Shown: positions 24,077 through 35,300, numbered from the stretch's first letter. The stretch is 47,427 bases of DNA from Treponema sp. (GCA_022640795.1 JALCCK010000014.1:1-47427), one strand, 5' to 3'. Notes: generated by a model from the letters alone, not told the origin. A program made the numbers and translations.

Positions 24077-25454
24077 AATGCTGCCTGTGCATCTTTATTC
24101 TATTAAAGAAAACGCGCATTAGTATGACTGCAGTAACACATGATATCACTTCGGCAATCGGTGTAGCGCAGGCTACGCCGTAAACGGGCCATACGTTGTT
24201 AAGAATGAACATCAGCGGAACATCCAGTATGCCTTTTCGCAGTACCGACAACAATGTTGCCGGTACTTTCCGGGCGGTTGCCTGAAAAAACATGACGACC
24301 GTCATTGACAGCGATGCGAGCGGCATGGCCAGACAGATAATCCTGATGAAATGTCCGCCGAAATTTATTGTTGCACTATCGGCGATGAAAAATCGTACGA
24401 AGTGGCTGCCGAAGGTAAACGATACGCCCATACAGATCACCGCGAAACCGACGGCAAGACCGGCGGCGCTCAGTATTGATTTTTCCATACGTCTGAAATT
24501 TTCTGCTGAGTGATTATACGCAATGAGCGGCAGTGCTCCCTGTGTTATGCCGGTGGATACGCGGAACGACAGCATATTGATTTTTTTCGCAATTCCTATA
24601 CCGGCTACAGCGGCTGCGCTTGCGTTCGAGATAAGATTATTTGCAACAGCGTTCGAGACGCTGGACAACATTGTCATAAGGAAAGAAGGAAGTCCTATCG
24701 CTATAATGTCGCCGGGAATATGTTCGTGAAGCGACAGATCACGGGGATTTAGCGAGAGTACAGAGTCCTTCCTGTGACGGATAATATAGACGATGAAGCA
24801 GGAGCTTGCCGCCAGGTTTGAAATCATGGTTGCGATTGCAGCTCCTGCGACCGCCTGTCCGTCTGGCAGAATCACGAACATAAAAAGCGGATCAAGAGCA
24901 ATATTCAGAATACCGCCGAGCGACATGCCGAGACTGGCTTCTTTTGCCGCTCCTTCCGATCGGATAAGTTGTGCCAGCAATACGTTCATAACAGCAGGCA
25001 GGCTTCCGATAATGCATACCCATAGCATGTATGAATAACAATAACCGAACGTGTCCCCTGTCGCACCGAGCAGACTGAGCGCAGGCAGTTTCAATAGAAA
25101 AAGCAGAAGCGAATACACTGTTATGATTGCTACGCCGCCCCAGACGGCAAACGCCGAGACCTTGCGGGCCTTGATAAAATCATTGTTCCCGAGGCATCGT
25201 GCGATCAGACTTGAACCTCCGATACCGAAGAGATTCGCCAGACTGGTTATTATGAGCATAAGCGGCATACAGAGTGCTATTGCCGCAACCATAGCGGGAT
25301 TGTTTGTTCGTCCGACAAAGTAGGTATCAGCCAGATTATAAATCACAGTGATAACCTGGCTGATGATTGTCGGGAATGCAAGGGTTACGACCGCTTTTGC
25401 CGGCGGTATTTCGACAAAGATAGTACGTTCCTGTTCGTTCAGTTCCTGTTGCAT
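24075..25454 (-). CDS. MATE-family efflux transporter
   Basis: A 459-aa multidrug and toxin extrusion protein with about twelve membrane helices, driven by sodium or protons. Family patterns include AFPTIISQVITVIYNLADTYFVG near the N terminus, LIARCLGNNDFIKARK, and in the second half ALPLIAYNHSAENFRRM and ARKVPATLLSVLRKGILDVP. It is transcribed 21 nt downstream of a TetR-type regulator on the same strand, so the regulator probably controls the pump. Substrate unknown. It is convergent with the OmpA-family gene. Confidence 0.95.
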   Translation of the reverse strand: MQQELNEQERTIFVEIPPAKAVVTLAFPTIISQVITVIYNLADTYFVGRTNNPAMVAAIALCMPLMLIITSLANLFGIGGSSLIARCLGNNDFIKARKVSAFAVWGGVAIITVYSLLLFLLKLPALSLLGATGDTFGYCYSYMLWVCIIGSLPAVMNVLLAQLIRSEGAAKEASLGMSLGGILNIALDPLFMFVILPDGQAVAGAAIATMISNLAASSCFIVYIIRHRKDSVLSLNPRDLSLHEHIPGDIIAIGLPSFLMTMLSSVSNAVANNLISNASAAAVAGIGIAKKINMLSFRVSTGITQGALPLIAYNHSAENFRRMEKSILSAAGLAVGFAVICMGVSFTFGSHFVRFFIADSATINFGGHFIRIICLAMPLASLSMTVVMFFQATARKVPATLLSVLRKGILDVPLMFILNNVWPVYGVACATPIAEVISCVTAVILMRVFFNRIKMHRQH

Positions 25455-25475
25455 AGTCGTAACGTTCCTCTCCCG

Positions 25476-26060
25476 TTAATTGTTGTGCTGTTCTTCAAGA
25501 TTGTGAATATGCTCAACAGCGGCTGTAATCATGAACCGGTAGCTCTCGTCTGCAGCAACAGCCATTCGTGTAAAATACCCTGCTGTTTCCAGCAGTACGA
25601 AACCATGCAGTGCGCTGCGGAAACTTCGCATATAATTAGTTATGGTTTTATCCGGCAGCGTGTACTGCTCCAGAATTTTTCGAATAATATCCAGATTGGT
25701 TTTTCCTATGTCTCTGAGTCCGTTTCCGGTATCCAGAATCGGTAAGGCAAAGATGGTACGGTACAGCTCCTGATTGTCCTTTGCAAACTGCCGGTAAGCA
25801 TCGGCCAGCGCGCTGAGAGCTTCATCACGGATTTTATTTCCGACTGCTTTAGAAAGTATTTCGTTCATTCTGTTGACGGCAAATAATCCGACCTCGCGGT
25901 TGATGTCATCAACGCTGCTGATATGATTGTACAGAGATGCAGCTTTTACATTCAGCCGGGCGGAAAGTTCCCGAAGAGAGAAATTTTCGTAACCTTTCTC
26001 TTCGATCAGCTTTGTCGCGGTGGCAACGATTAATTCCAGTGTAAGTCCTTTTCCTTTCAT
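25476..26060 (-). CDS. TetR-family repressor of the MATE operon
   Basis: A 194-aa regulator. The N-terminal TetR HTH is clear: IVATATKLIEEKGYENFSLR, ELSARLNVKAASLYNHISS and DDINREVGLFAV. The C-terminal ligand domain is helical, with the C-terminal TetR pattern SALADAYRQFAKDNQELYR. Start at 26060, with AGGAGG 7 nt upstream; the longer frame to 26165 would run through the promoter and operator. The palindrome within its own promoter spacer makes autoregulation and co-control of the MATE gene the likely model. The inducer is presumably a pump substrate. Confidence 0.93.
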   Translation of the reverse strand: MKGKGLTLELIVATATKLIEEKGYENFSLRELSARLNVKAASLYNHISSVDDINREVGLFAVNRMNEILSKAVGNKIRDEALSALADAYRQFAKDNQELYRTIFALPILDTGNGLRDIGKTNLDIIRKILEQYTLPDKTITNYMRSFRSALHGFVLLETAGYFTRMAVAADESYRFMITAAVEHIHNLEEQHNN

Positions 26061-26088
26061 CCGGATACCTCCTGCTTTCTGGGACTCT

Positions 26089-26117
26089 ATTAAAACTAAC
26101 AGTGTTAGTTTTGTCAA
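26089..26117 (-). promoter_or_regulatory. Promoter with TetR operator in the spacer
   Basis: Minus strand TTGACA (26117-26112), 17-bp spacer, TTTAAT (26094-26089). A perfect palindrome, AAAACTAACA (26092-26101), centre G, TGTTAGTTTT (26103-26112), fills the spacer and touches both boxes. Bound repressor would block polymerase. Confidence 0.85.
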
Positions 26118-26182
26118 TACCTGTAATAATTTCTTTCCAATCCGGTGTTTTATGATACCCTGCATAAATCTGTCTCATCTGC

Positions 26183-26211
26183 CTGACACGATGATTGTTT
26201 TGTGGTATAAA
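26183..26211 (+). promoter_or_regulatory. Promoter of ribF, leaderless type
   Basis: CTGACA (26183-26188), 17-bp spacer, TATAAA (26206-26211), then 6 nt to ATG 26218. Confidence 0.6.
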
Positions 26212-26217
26212 AACGAT

Positions 26218-27087
26218 ATGACTGTTTTTTCATGGAATCAGATAACAGCCTTCGCCGCCGGCAGCAGTCCGTTACCTTCCGTGTTTTCTGCGGGAACGGC
26301 TCTCTCGGTGGGCAGTTTCGACGGCCCGCATAAAGGCCATGAGGAACTTTTTGAAGCGGTAAAATCACAGAAACAACTTGTTCCCGGTCTCATAACGTTT
26401 CGGAAACCGCTGGGGCGGTTCAAGAAAAACGGAACGTACAGCGGCGATATTTCGACACTGCAGCAGCGGCTTGAAATATTCGGGCAGAAAGGTTTTGCTT
26501 TTGTTGTCCTTATTGACTTTTCAGCTGAATTCAGTAAAATGAATGGAAGTGATTTTTTATCTGTTCTGGTACATGGCTGCAATATGAAATTCATTGCTGA
26601 AGGCCAGGATTTCCGGTGTGGATACCGGGGTGCTACCGGTAGAAGCGAGATAGCTGCTTTTGCGGAATCGAACGGCGTGCGTGCATTTTTTCCGGTGCCG
26701 GTGCTGGTTGACAGGCATCGTGTCAGTTCGTCTCTTGTACGGCAGCATATCCGTTCCGGAAATTTTATTGCGGTAGAAAAGATGCTTAATCACCGTTACC
26801 GTTTGGACTGTAGCGGGTTCGGATGGAAATCAGCGTGCGTTTCTGACGGAGATGTCTGGTGTTCTGTTCCTGTTCAGTCGATAACACAGGTACTCCCGAA
26901 ATCGGGACGGTATGATGTTTTGCTCGTATTGTCTGAATCCCGTCCGGAGACGGGTCGTGCGACGGCTGTATTTGACGCGCATGGAATAAGGTCGCAGCTG
27001 CTTGTGGAACCGAAAATCCTTCGCCTGAAGGTTTCGCAATCAGTCGCTCCCGAAAAGATTCAGGCAGTTGAATTTATATCCGGCTAA
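26218..27087 (+). CDS. ribF: RibF-type FAD synthetase (adenylyltransferase domain, altered kinase domain)
   Basis: Bacterial RibF phosphorylates riboflavin and adenylylates FMN to FAD. The 289-aa protein keeps the nucleotidyltransferase signature VGSFDGPHKGH (31-41), the GQDFRCGYRGATG segment, and RHRVSSSLVRQHIRSG (ISST-type motif). After KMLNHRYRL the riboflavin kinase domain is shortened to about 95 residues, and I cannot find the GxPTAN flavin/ATP motif, although LPKSGRYDVLLV resembles the barrel's PKxGVYAV. It may therefore be mainly an FMN adenylyltransferase. No Shine-Dalgarno precedes ATG 26218; ATG 26191 lies inside the promoter. rpsO follows after 45 nt. Confidence 0.85.
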   Translation: MTVFSWNQITAFAAGSSPLPSVFSAGTALSVGSFDGPHKGHEELFEAVKSQKQLVPGLITFRKPLGRFKKNGTYSGDISTLQQRLEIFGQKGFAFVVLIDFSAEFSKMNGSDFLSVLVHGCNMKFIAEGQDFRCGYRGATGRSEIAAFAESNGVRAFFPVPVLVDRHRVSSSLVRQHIRSGNFIAVEKMLNHRYRLDCSGFGWKSACVSDGDVWCSVPVQSITQVLPKSGRYDVLLVLSESRPETGRATAVFDAHGIRSQLLVEPKILRLKVSQSVAPEKIQAVEFISG

Positions 27088-27132
27088 CAATTTAGGTTAT
27101 CCAGAGTATTGTAGTATATAAAGGAGTAAGTA

Positions 27133-27402
27133 ATGGCACTTACAAAAGAAGCCGCAGCTGCGATTGTCGGCAAATTCGGTGTGAATGAAAAAGACACCGG
27201 CAACACGAAAGTTCAGATTGCGTTGTTGACTGAACGTATTAATCAGCTTACAGAACATAAGAAACAGTTTCCGAAAGACACCGGTTCGAATCGTTCGATG
27301 CTTAAACTTGTCGGGCAGCGCAGAAGATTTTTGAAATATCTTCAGCGTCGTGACCTCGAAGGCTATCGTTCTCTGCTGAAAGAACTGAATCTGCGTAAAT
27401 AG
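27133..27402 (+). CDS. rpsO: 30S ribosomal protein S15
   Basis: An 89-aa primary 16S rRNA-binding protein of the 30S platform. Family signs are DTGNTKVQIALLTERINQLT, HKKQFPKDTGSNRSMLKLV and the ending RRRFLKYLQRRDLEGYRSLL. AAGGAG lies 7 nt before the ATG. As in many bacteria it directly precedes pnp, with a terminator-like hairpin between. S15 often represses its own translation by binding its leader; I cannot show that here. Confidence 0.98.
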   Translation: MALTKEAAAAIVGKFGVNEKDTGNTKVQIALLTERINQLTEHKKQFPKDTGSNRSMLKLVGQRRRFLKYLQRRDLEGYRSLLKELNLRK

Positions 27403-27409
27403 TTATGAC

Positions 27410-27454
27410 AGTCTGCTGTCGGTGTACCGTTCACTGCATGCAGACTTTTTTTTT
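27410..27454 (+). terminator. Terminator hairpin between rpsO and pnp
   Basis: AGTCTGC (27410-27416) pairs with GCAGACT (27440-27446), loop 23 nt, followed by nine T residues (27446-27454). Partial read-through would set the rpsO:pnp ratio, as known for E. coli. Confidence 0.75.
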
Positions 27455-27490
27455 AACGGAAAAGAACGAAGAAAGAACTAGAAGGAAAGA

Positions 27491-29596
27491 ATGGTAGAAA
27501 GAGTTACGTATAAAATCGGTAACGACGAACTTATTCTGGAAACAGGTAAGATTGCCAAACAGGCAAACGGTGCGGTGTATGCACAGTTTGGTGGAACTGC
27601 TGTCATTGCGACGGTGTGTGCTTCACACGATGCTGTTGAGGGTATGGATTATGTTCCGGTTACCGTTGACTATAATGAAAAGTTTTATGCTGCGGGAAAG
27701 ATTCCCGGCGGTTTCGTGAAACGGGAAGGCCGTCCGAAAGACAAGGAAATCCTTGTATCCCGCCTTATAGACCGTCCCATGCGCCCGCTTTTTGAAATGT
27801 CGTTCGGGCGTGAAATTCAGATTGTTCCAACCTGCGTTTCTGCAGATAATATAAATCCGCCGGATATTCTGGCTGTCATTGCATCATCCGCTGCGGTTTC
27901 TATTTCGGATATTCCGTTCAACGGACCGGTTGCGGCCTGCCGCGTTGCCTATATTGACGGCGATTACGTTGTCAATCCGACATTCCAGCAGCAGAAGAAG
28001 GCTGAACTTGAAATTGTCGTAGCCGGTACGGCTGACGGCTTTACAATGGTTGAAGGCGGTGCCGACGAGGCCTCTGAAGACGTTATGCTCGGTGCACTTG
28101 AAAAGGCTCAGGGGTTTATCACTGAAATGTGTCATCTGCAGGAAGAACTGCAGAAGAAAGCCGGAAAGAAAAAACTGCCGCTTGCGCCGCTCAATGTTAC
28201 GCTTGAAAACGAGGCTGCCATACGGGAAGAAGCACTGCCGCTTATGAAGGCTGCCTGTTTCCGCGAGGGAAAACTTGCCCGCGGTGAAGCGATAAAAGCG
28301 GTTAAAGCGGAAATTGCTGAAAAACACACGGAACAGCTTGCGGATGAAGTACAGAAAAAACTTTACAATGCGTTGTTCGATAAAATTCAGTATGATCTGC
28401 TCCGCGCATCGATTTTGAACGACGGTGTTCGTATCGATGGCCGTAAAACGGACGAAATCCGCCCTATAACATGCGAGATCAACGTACTGCCGCGTCCGCA
28501 CGGATCTGCACTGTTTACGCGCGGTGAAACGCAGTCGCTTGCGATTACGACGCTCGGAACTGCGCTTGACGAACAGGTTTACGATGATATTGAGGGCGAC
28601 CGCCGCGAAAATTTCATTCTGCATTACAATTTTCCGCCGTACTGTGTCGGCGAAGTTGGGCGTCTCGTGACCGGCCGCCGCGAAATAGGACATGGAAATC
28701 TGGCCCGCCGTTCGCTTGCCCCGATGATTCCGGGCAGAGATAAATTTCCGTATACGATTCGCGTCGTTTCTGAAATTATGGAATCGAACGGGTCTTCGTC
28801 ACAGGCTTCTACCTGCGGCGGTTGTCTGAGTCTGCTTGCCGCCGGTGTTCCGATGAAAAAAATGGTTGCCGGTATCGCGATGGGACTTATAACCGATGGT
28901 CCGAAATACGAAAAATATGCGATTCTTTCCGATATTCTGGGTGAAGAAGATCATCTCGGCGATATGGACTTCAAGGTCGCCGGAACAAAAGATGGTATTA
29001 CCGGATTCCAGATGGATATAAAGATTGCCGGTGTTTCCATGGAAATCATGCGGAAAGCACTTGCGCAGGCAAAAGCGGGCCGTCTGCACATTCTCGGTAT
29101 CATGGAGAAATGCATTGACAAACCTCAGCAGATCAGCGCTACTGCTCCCCGTATTCTGACAATGAAGATTCCGGTAGACAAGATCGGTGCGCTGATCGGA
29201 CCCGGCGGAAAGAACGTCAAACAGCTTTGTGCTGATTACGGTGTTACGATCAATACCGACGACGACGGAACGGTTACTATCTATGGTAAAACGTCGCTTG
29301 ATGCGGAAGCTGCAAAGAAAGCGGTTAAAGGAATTACGGAAGATCCGGAACCGGGAACTATTTATCACGGAACGGTCAAACGCATTATGGATTTTGGTGC
29401 TTTTGTTGAAATTCTGCCGGGCAAAGAGGGACTCTGCCATATTTCGAAACTGTCACGGGAACGGGTAAACAAGGTTACGGATGTTTTGAAAGAAGGACAG
29501 GAAATTCCGGTAAAACTGCTTGAAGTTGATAAACAGGGGCGGCTGAACCTCTCGTATATCGATGCAGTCGAGGAACTGGCCAAAAAAGGTAATTAA
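27491..29596 (+). CDS. pnp: Polyribonucleotide nucleotidyltransferase (PNPase)
   Basis: Phosphorolytic 3'-5' exoribonuclease of the RNA degradosome. The 701-aa protein has two RNase PH domains. The first contains AQFGGTAVIATV and the FYAAGKIPGGFVKREGRPKD loop. The second contains ALFTRGETQSLAITTLG, GRREIGHGNLARRSL, and the catalytic-region EDHLGDMDFKVAGT. KH (KIGALIGPGGKNVKQL) and S1 (GTVKRIMDFGAFVEILPGKE) domains follow at the C terminus. GAAGGAAAG precedes the ATG. A strong terminator closes the unit. PNPase is often autoregulated through its leader; the rpsO-pnp hairpin is the natural site. Confidence 0.98.
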   Translation: MVERVTYKIGNDELILETGKIAKQANGAVYAQFGGTAVIATVCASHDAVEGMDYVPVTVDYNEKFYAAGKIPGGFVKREGRPKDKEILVSRLIDRPMRPLFEMSFGREIQIVPTCVSADNINPPDILAVIASSAAVSISDIPFNGPVAACRVAYIDGDYVVNPTFQQQKKAELEIVVAGTADGFTMVEGGADEASEDVMLGALEKAQGFITEMCHLQEELQKKAGKKKLPLAPLNVTLENEAAIREEALPLMKAACFREGKLARGEAIKAVKAEIAEKHTEQLADEVQKKLYNALFDKIQYDLLRASILNDGVRIDGRKTDEIRPITCEINVLPRPHGSALFTRGETQSLAITTLGTALDEQVYDDIEGDRRENFILHYNFPPYCVGEVGRLVTGRREIGHGNLARRSLAPMIPGRDKFPYTIRVVSEIMESNGSSSQASTCGGCLSLLAAGVPMKKMVAGIAMGLITDGPKYEKYAILSDILGEEDHLGDMDFKVAGTKDGITGFQMDIKIAGVSMEIMRKALAQAKAGRLHILGIMEKCIDKPQQISATAPRILTMKIPVDKIGALIGPGGKNVKQLCADYGVTINTDDDGTVTIYGKTSLDAEAAKKAVKGITEDPEPGTIYHGTVKRIMDFGAFVEILPGKEGLCHISKLSRERVNKVTDVLKEGQEIPVKLLEVDKQGRLNLSYIDAVEELAKKGN

Positions 29597-29624
29597 AATT
29601 CTGCCGTAGCGCAGATGAAATGAT

Positions 29625-29660
29625 AAAACGGGCTGTCCTGAAACGGGCAGCCCGTTTTTT
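29625..29660. terminator. Strong terminator after pnp
   Basis: AAAACGGGCTG (29625-29635) pairs perfectly with CAGCCCGTTTT (29648-29658), 11 bp, loop 12 nt. The T-tract on the plus side and A-tract ahead make it work for the convergent XRE gene too. Confidence 0.9.
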
Positions 29661-29676
29661 ATGTTATTTTTATCAG

Positions 29677-29910
29677 TCAGTCGTCGAATTCCAGAAATTT
29701 ACTTGGTGCAACATGCAGCGTATCCGCGACAGCAAACAGCGTTGCCAGAGATACCGGCTGCACAAAGCCGGGTGTTTCGATTTGAGAAATGTAACCGGGG
29801 CTGCGGTCTATCTTTTCCGCAAGCTGTTCCTGCGTCAGCCCTCTCAGTTTTCGATAATATGCTATTTTCAAACCTATTTGAATATAGCGGCATTCGTTAA
29901 GGTCTCTCAT
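29677..29910 (-). CDS. Small XRE-family (Cro/CI-type) HTH regulator
   Basis: A 77-aa protein that is essentially one HTH domain: IGLKIAYYRKLRGLTQEQLA, EKIDRSPGYISQIETPG, then SLATLFAVADTLHVAPSKFL. There is no extra sensor or protease domain. No Shine-Dalgarno is clear. A 17-bp palindrome in the divergent region toward the second diguanylate cyclase gene overlaps that promoter's -35, so this protein may control the cyclase and itself. That is inference from position alone. Confidence 0.9.
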   Translation of the reverse strand: MRDLNECRYIQIGLKIAYYRKLRGLTQEQLAEKIDRSPGYISQIETPGFVQPVSLATLFAVADTLHVAPSKFLEFDD

Positions 29911-29932
29911 GGGATCATCACCGTTGTATTTT

Positions 29933-29968
29933 AACCGATTGATTCGGTTGTATTAAATATGGTATAAT
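29933..29968 (+). promoter_or_regulatory. Palindrome overlapping a promoter upstream of the second GGDEF gene
   Basis: AACCGA (29933-29938), TTGAT, TCGGTT (29944-29949) form an inverted repeat. It overlaps the -35 TTGATT (29939-29944); after an 18-bp spacer comes a perfect -10 TATAAT (29963-29968). Likely operator for the adjacent XRE regulator. Confidence 0.5.
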
Positions 29969-30053
29969 ATACGATATTATAGGTATTACATATGATTTAA
30001 CGTGTGTAGATTATAAAATTATAGAAATAATCGAAACCCCGGGAGATACGTCA

Positions 30054-30146
30054 ATGAGAAAAACAGGCAGGCAGGCGGCGGATAGAAAAGTAAAAATTTC
30101 AGGAATCAGAATACATGAATCTATTATCTCTGGTTTCTTTTTTTGA
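30054..30146 (+). CDS. Possible 30-codon upstream ORF overlapping the GGDEF gene start
   Basis: ATG 30054 is preceded by GGGAGA (30041-30046) with ideal 7-nt spacing, better than the signal of the following gene. It encodes a basic 30-residue peptide (begins MRKTGRQAADRKVK) and stops at 30144-30146, 32 nt inside the cyclase gene in another frame. It could couple or limit cyclase translation. No known family. Confidence 0.35.
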   Translation: MRKTGRQAADRKVKISGIRIHESIISGFFF

Positions 30147-31421
30147 TTTTATCGGATTTTCTTTTTTTGCCGTAAATTTGTATAAGGCCGGAGGAAGGAC
30201 TTATAAAACAAAAATGGCGGTGTTGCTGGATCTGAGCGTTGTGCTCTGGACTTTTGCCTATACTTTTTTTTATAGTGCCGGAACCAGCGCTGACGCCTGG
30301 TTCTGGCACCTCGTCAGCGTTCCCGGCTGGTGCTGTCTGCCGTATTTTTTTCTTTGTTCGTTCCTGAGAATTCTCGACACGGACGGAACCGTTAACGTGA
30401 GACGGATCTGTCTGCCGGCTGCTGCTTTTCCGCTTGTACTGATGAGTGCCGGTATATTTTTTCATCAGACGCCTGTTGCGTCCGGCTTGATACGGGCGTC
30501 CGGCTTCTGGAGTTACCGTAATTCTGCTACATCCGTTTTGTTCTGGCTGTTTATCGGTTCTGCTGTTTTTTATATTGGTACGATTTTTTTTCTGCTCGTT
30601 CATACCGGCCGTCGTCCGGATCAGGGGACCGGGAAACTGGTTCCGTTCATCATTCTCTTCGGAACTGTTTTTCTCTGTGCAGTTTTACTGGATGCTGTTT
30701 TGCCGCTTTTTATATCGGGATTTCCTCCGGTCGCGGTGCTGCTGCTGCCGGTTACTTTGTGGAGCGGCTGGAAGACTGCTGTAGGATACGGTTTTTTCAC
30801 AAGTACAGAACAAAACAAGATTCAAATTTCGCTGCGGGAAAGCCGTGAAAAATACCGGAAACTGGCGTATGACTATTACCGTCTTGCAAATTACGACGCA
30901 TTGACCAATCTTCCGAACCGCCGGCTGTTTTTTAAGGAACTTGATCTTTTCCGGATGAAAGCTGCTGACTGCGGACAGCGTTTTGCGGTTTTTTATCTGG
31001 ATTTAAATGGATTCAAGGAAATAAATGACCGGTACGGACATGAAACCGGGGACGAGGTCCTCACGGCGACTGCGGACAGACTGTTGAAATGCCGCGGGCG
31101 GAAAGATTTTCTTGCACGGATGGGTGGAGATGAATTTGTTCTTTTGACGGTAGCTGCCGTTCCGCGAAAATTAGAAAAAAAGCGCGGACGATTAAATCTC
31201 TGTTTGCAGAGACGATCGTTTCCGGTACTACCGCGTATTCTGTTGGGATTGCCGTAGGGTATGCGGTCTATTCGGAAAACGGCGAGAGTACGAACAGTCT
31301 GCTGCATCGTGCGGATATGGCCATGTATCATGATAAGGAATTTAAAGATAAAAAAAACAGTTGTCTGAGAATCAGTGATGAAGATACAGACAGCGCTTCC
31401 GGCCGGAATCAGTCGTATTGA
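30115..31421 (+). CDS. Membrane diguanylate cyclase split by a -1 frame change at A-AAA-AAG
   Basis: Six to seven N-terminal membrane helices (to about residue 235, resembling 7TM histidine-kinase-type sensors) lead by a short helix to a GGDEF domain: YDALTNLPNRRLFF, YLDLNGFKEINDRYGHETGDE and ARMGGDEFVLL. In the starting frame the protein leaves the family after residue 356 and stops at 31257. The missing end of the domain (SVGIAVGYAVYSENGEST, HRADMAMYHDK) continues in the -1 frame from 31182 to 31421. The change falls on a heptamer A-AAA-AAG (31176-31182) in exactly the register used for programmed -1 frameshifting. The joined product would be 435 aa. A one-base indel in the seven-A run is the simple alternative. 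Confidence 0.8.
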
Positions 31422-31469
31422 ACAGCAGGTCTTTTTCGGATAGAATCGGGTATACAGGAAAGTTATTTT

Positions 31470-31925
31470 ATGGAAAAAAATATTACGATACCATGTACGG
31501 CCGCTGCCGGAGCACTGCTGCCGGTCTACAAAACAGATGGAGCCGCCTGTGCTGATATAAGTGCGTTTCTGGAAATACCCGTTACGATAGCTCCCGGGAA
31601 AACGGCAGTGGTTCCGACCGGTCTGCGTTTTGCGCTTCCGGCCGGTTTTGAGATCCAGGTCAGACCCCGTTCAGGACTTGCCGCAAAAAACGGGATAACG
31701 GTCTTGAACACGCCGGGAACGATCGATAGCGATTACCGCGGTGAGATTAAAGTTATACTCATTAATCTGGGCAGCGGAGATTTTACTATACGGAATGGCG
31801 ACAGGATTGCCCAGATAGCTGTGTCTCCTGTAACCCGCGGAATATTCTGTCCGGCCGATAAGCTGGATCAGACTGACCGTGGAACAGGCGGATTCGGCTC
31901 TACAGGAGTTGCATCCGGAACATGA
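31470..31925 (+). CDS. dut: Deoxyuridine 5'-triphosphate nucleotidohydrolase
   Basis: Hydrolyses dUTP to dUMP and pyrophosphate, keeping uracil out of DNA and feeding thymidylate synthesis. The 151-aa trimeric-type protein shows the five motifs: AACADISAF, RPRSGLAAKNG, TPGTIDSDYRGEIKVILIN, GDRIAQIAV and RGTGGFGSTG. AGGAAAG lies 8 nt before the ATG. Its stop overlaps the ATG of the next gene (ATGA), so it is translated together with the LptF-type permease. Confidence 0.97.
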   Translation: MEKNITIPCTAAAGALLPVYKTDGAACADISAFLEIPVTIAPGKTAVVPTGLRFALPAGFEIQVRPRSGLAAKNGITVLNTPGTIDSDYRGEIKVILINLGSGDFTIRNGDRIAQIAVSPVTRGIFCPADKLDQTDRGTGGFGSTGVASGT

Positions 31926-33057
31926 CTTTTCGGCCGGTTTTTTTTAAGCATGAACGGATACTTACGACATACCTGTTCAGAGAACTGCTGTTGTATTTTG
32001 CCGTCTCGTTTCTGTTTTTTTTTATGGTGTTCTTTGTAAACCAGATTCTGCTGCTGGCTGAGAATATACTGAAAAAACGGGTTCCGCTTTGGGATGTCGT
32101 AAGACTGGTTACGTACGGGCTGCCGTTTATTATAGCCCAGTCTGCACCGTTTGCGACGCTGGTCGGTTTTCTTATGTGCCTGGGACGGATGATGAGCGAT
32201 AATGAAATCCTGATCATCAGGGCTTCGGGCTGCGGTTATTCGCGGATAATTCTGCCGGTTATTCTGCTCGGTTTTGTTATTTCGCTGTTTTCTTTTTTTG
32301 TGAATGACTATCTGCTTCCTCTGGGGTCTTTGCACTATAACAGGTTATACCGTTCTATTCTGGCATCGAATCCGGCAGTGGAACTGGAACCGAATTCCGT
32401 AAAGCGGACCCGGAATGCTACGCTTGTCATTGGTGATGTAGACGGAAAATCCGTTTCGGATCTCGTTTTTCTTGATACGGATGCATCCGGCAGGCAACGA
32501 ATCATAACGGCCGGCCGTTCGCAGATACATACGGCAAAAAATCCGGGAGTAATAATGCAGTTGAACATGACCGATGCCAAAATACTGTTGTTCAGTAAAA
32601 AGCAACCCAAAAATTACGATGTCATGACATCCGGCGCGGTTTCACTGAATATTTTCGAATCTGCGTTCTTTGACCAGAAAACCGGATTGAGTCCCAATGA
32701 AATGACGTCTGCTGATCTGAGAAAGAAAATAGGCAGTATGGAGGCAGATAAAAATATTTCGAAGAAACTGTTGAACAGATATCAGCTTGAATATAACAAG
32801 AAATTTTCGCTGCCGTTTGCTTCTGTTTTTTTTGCACTGCTTGCCGTACCGCTTGCGATACTTTTCGGAAGGCATAACGGACAGACAATCGGACTTATTA
32901 TCGGTATTATCATTTGTGTTATTTACTGGGCGCTGATGATTATCGGTCAGATTCTTGCCAGCAGAAATGATTTTAACGGAATTGCCGTTATGTGGCTTCC
33001 TGACCTGCTCGTTGGTTTGAGCGGCAGTCTTTTCTATTTAAGATTAGTGAAAGCCCG

Positions 33058-33061
<4 letters not shown>
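31922..33061 (+). CDS. lptF: LptF/LptG (YjgP/YjgQ) family permease, first copy
   Basis: A 379-aa inner-membrane protein of the LptBFG family, which extracts lipopolysaccharide-like lipids. Signs: an N-terminal LTTYLFRELLLYFAVSFLFF helix pair, an extracytoplasmic beta-jellyroll (residues about 105-270), the conserved YNKKFSLPFASVFFALLAVPLAI segment, and C-terminal helices. Start ATG overlaps the dut stop; its own stop overlaps the next permease start, so three genes are coupled. Assignment to LptF rather than LptG follows order only. Treponemes are not thought to make classical lipopolysaccharide, so the cargo is uncertain. Confidence 0.85.
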
Positions 33062-35285
<2,224 letters not shown>

Positions 35286-35300
35286 CAGGAGGTAATGAGT

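Noticed and set aside
26020..26217. Longer N terminus for RibF
   Set aside because: It would run through the TetR start, operator and the ribF promoter.
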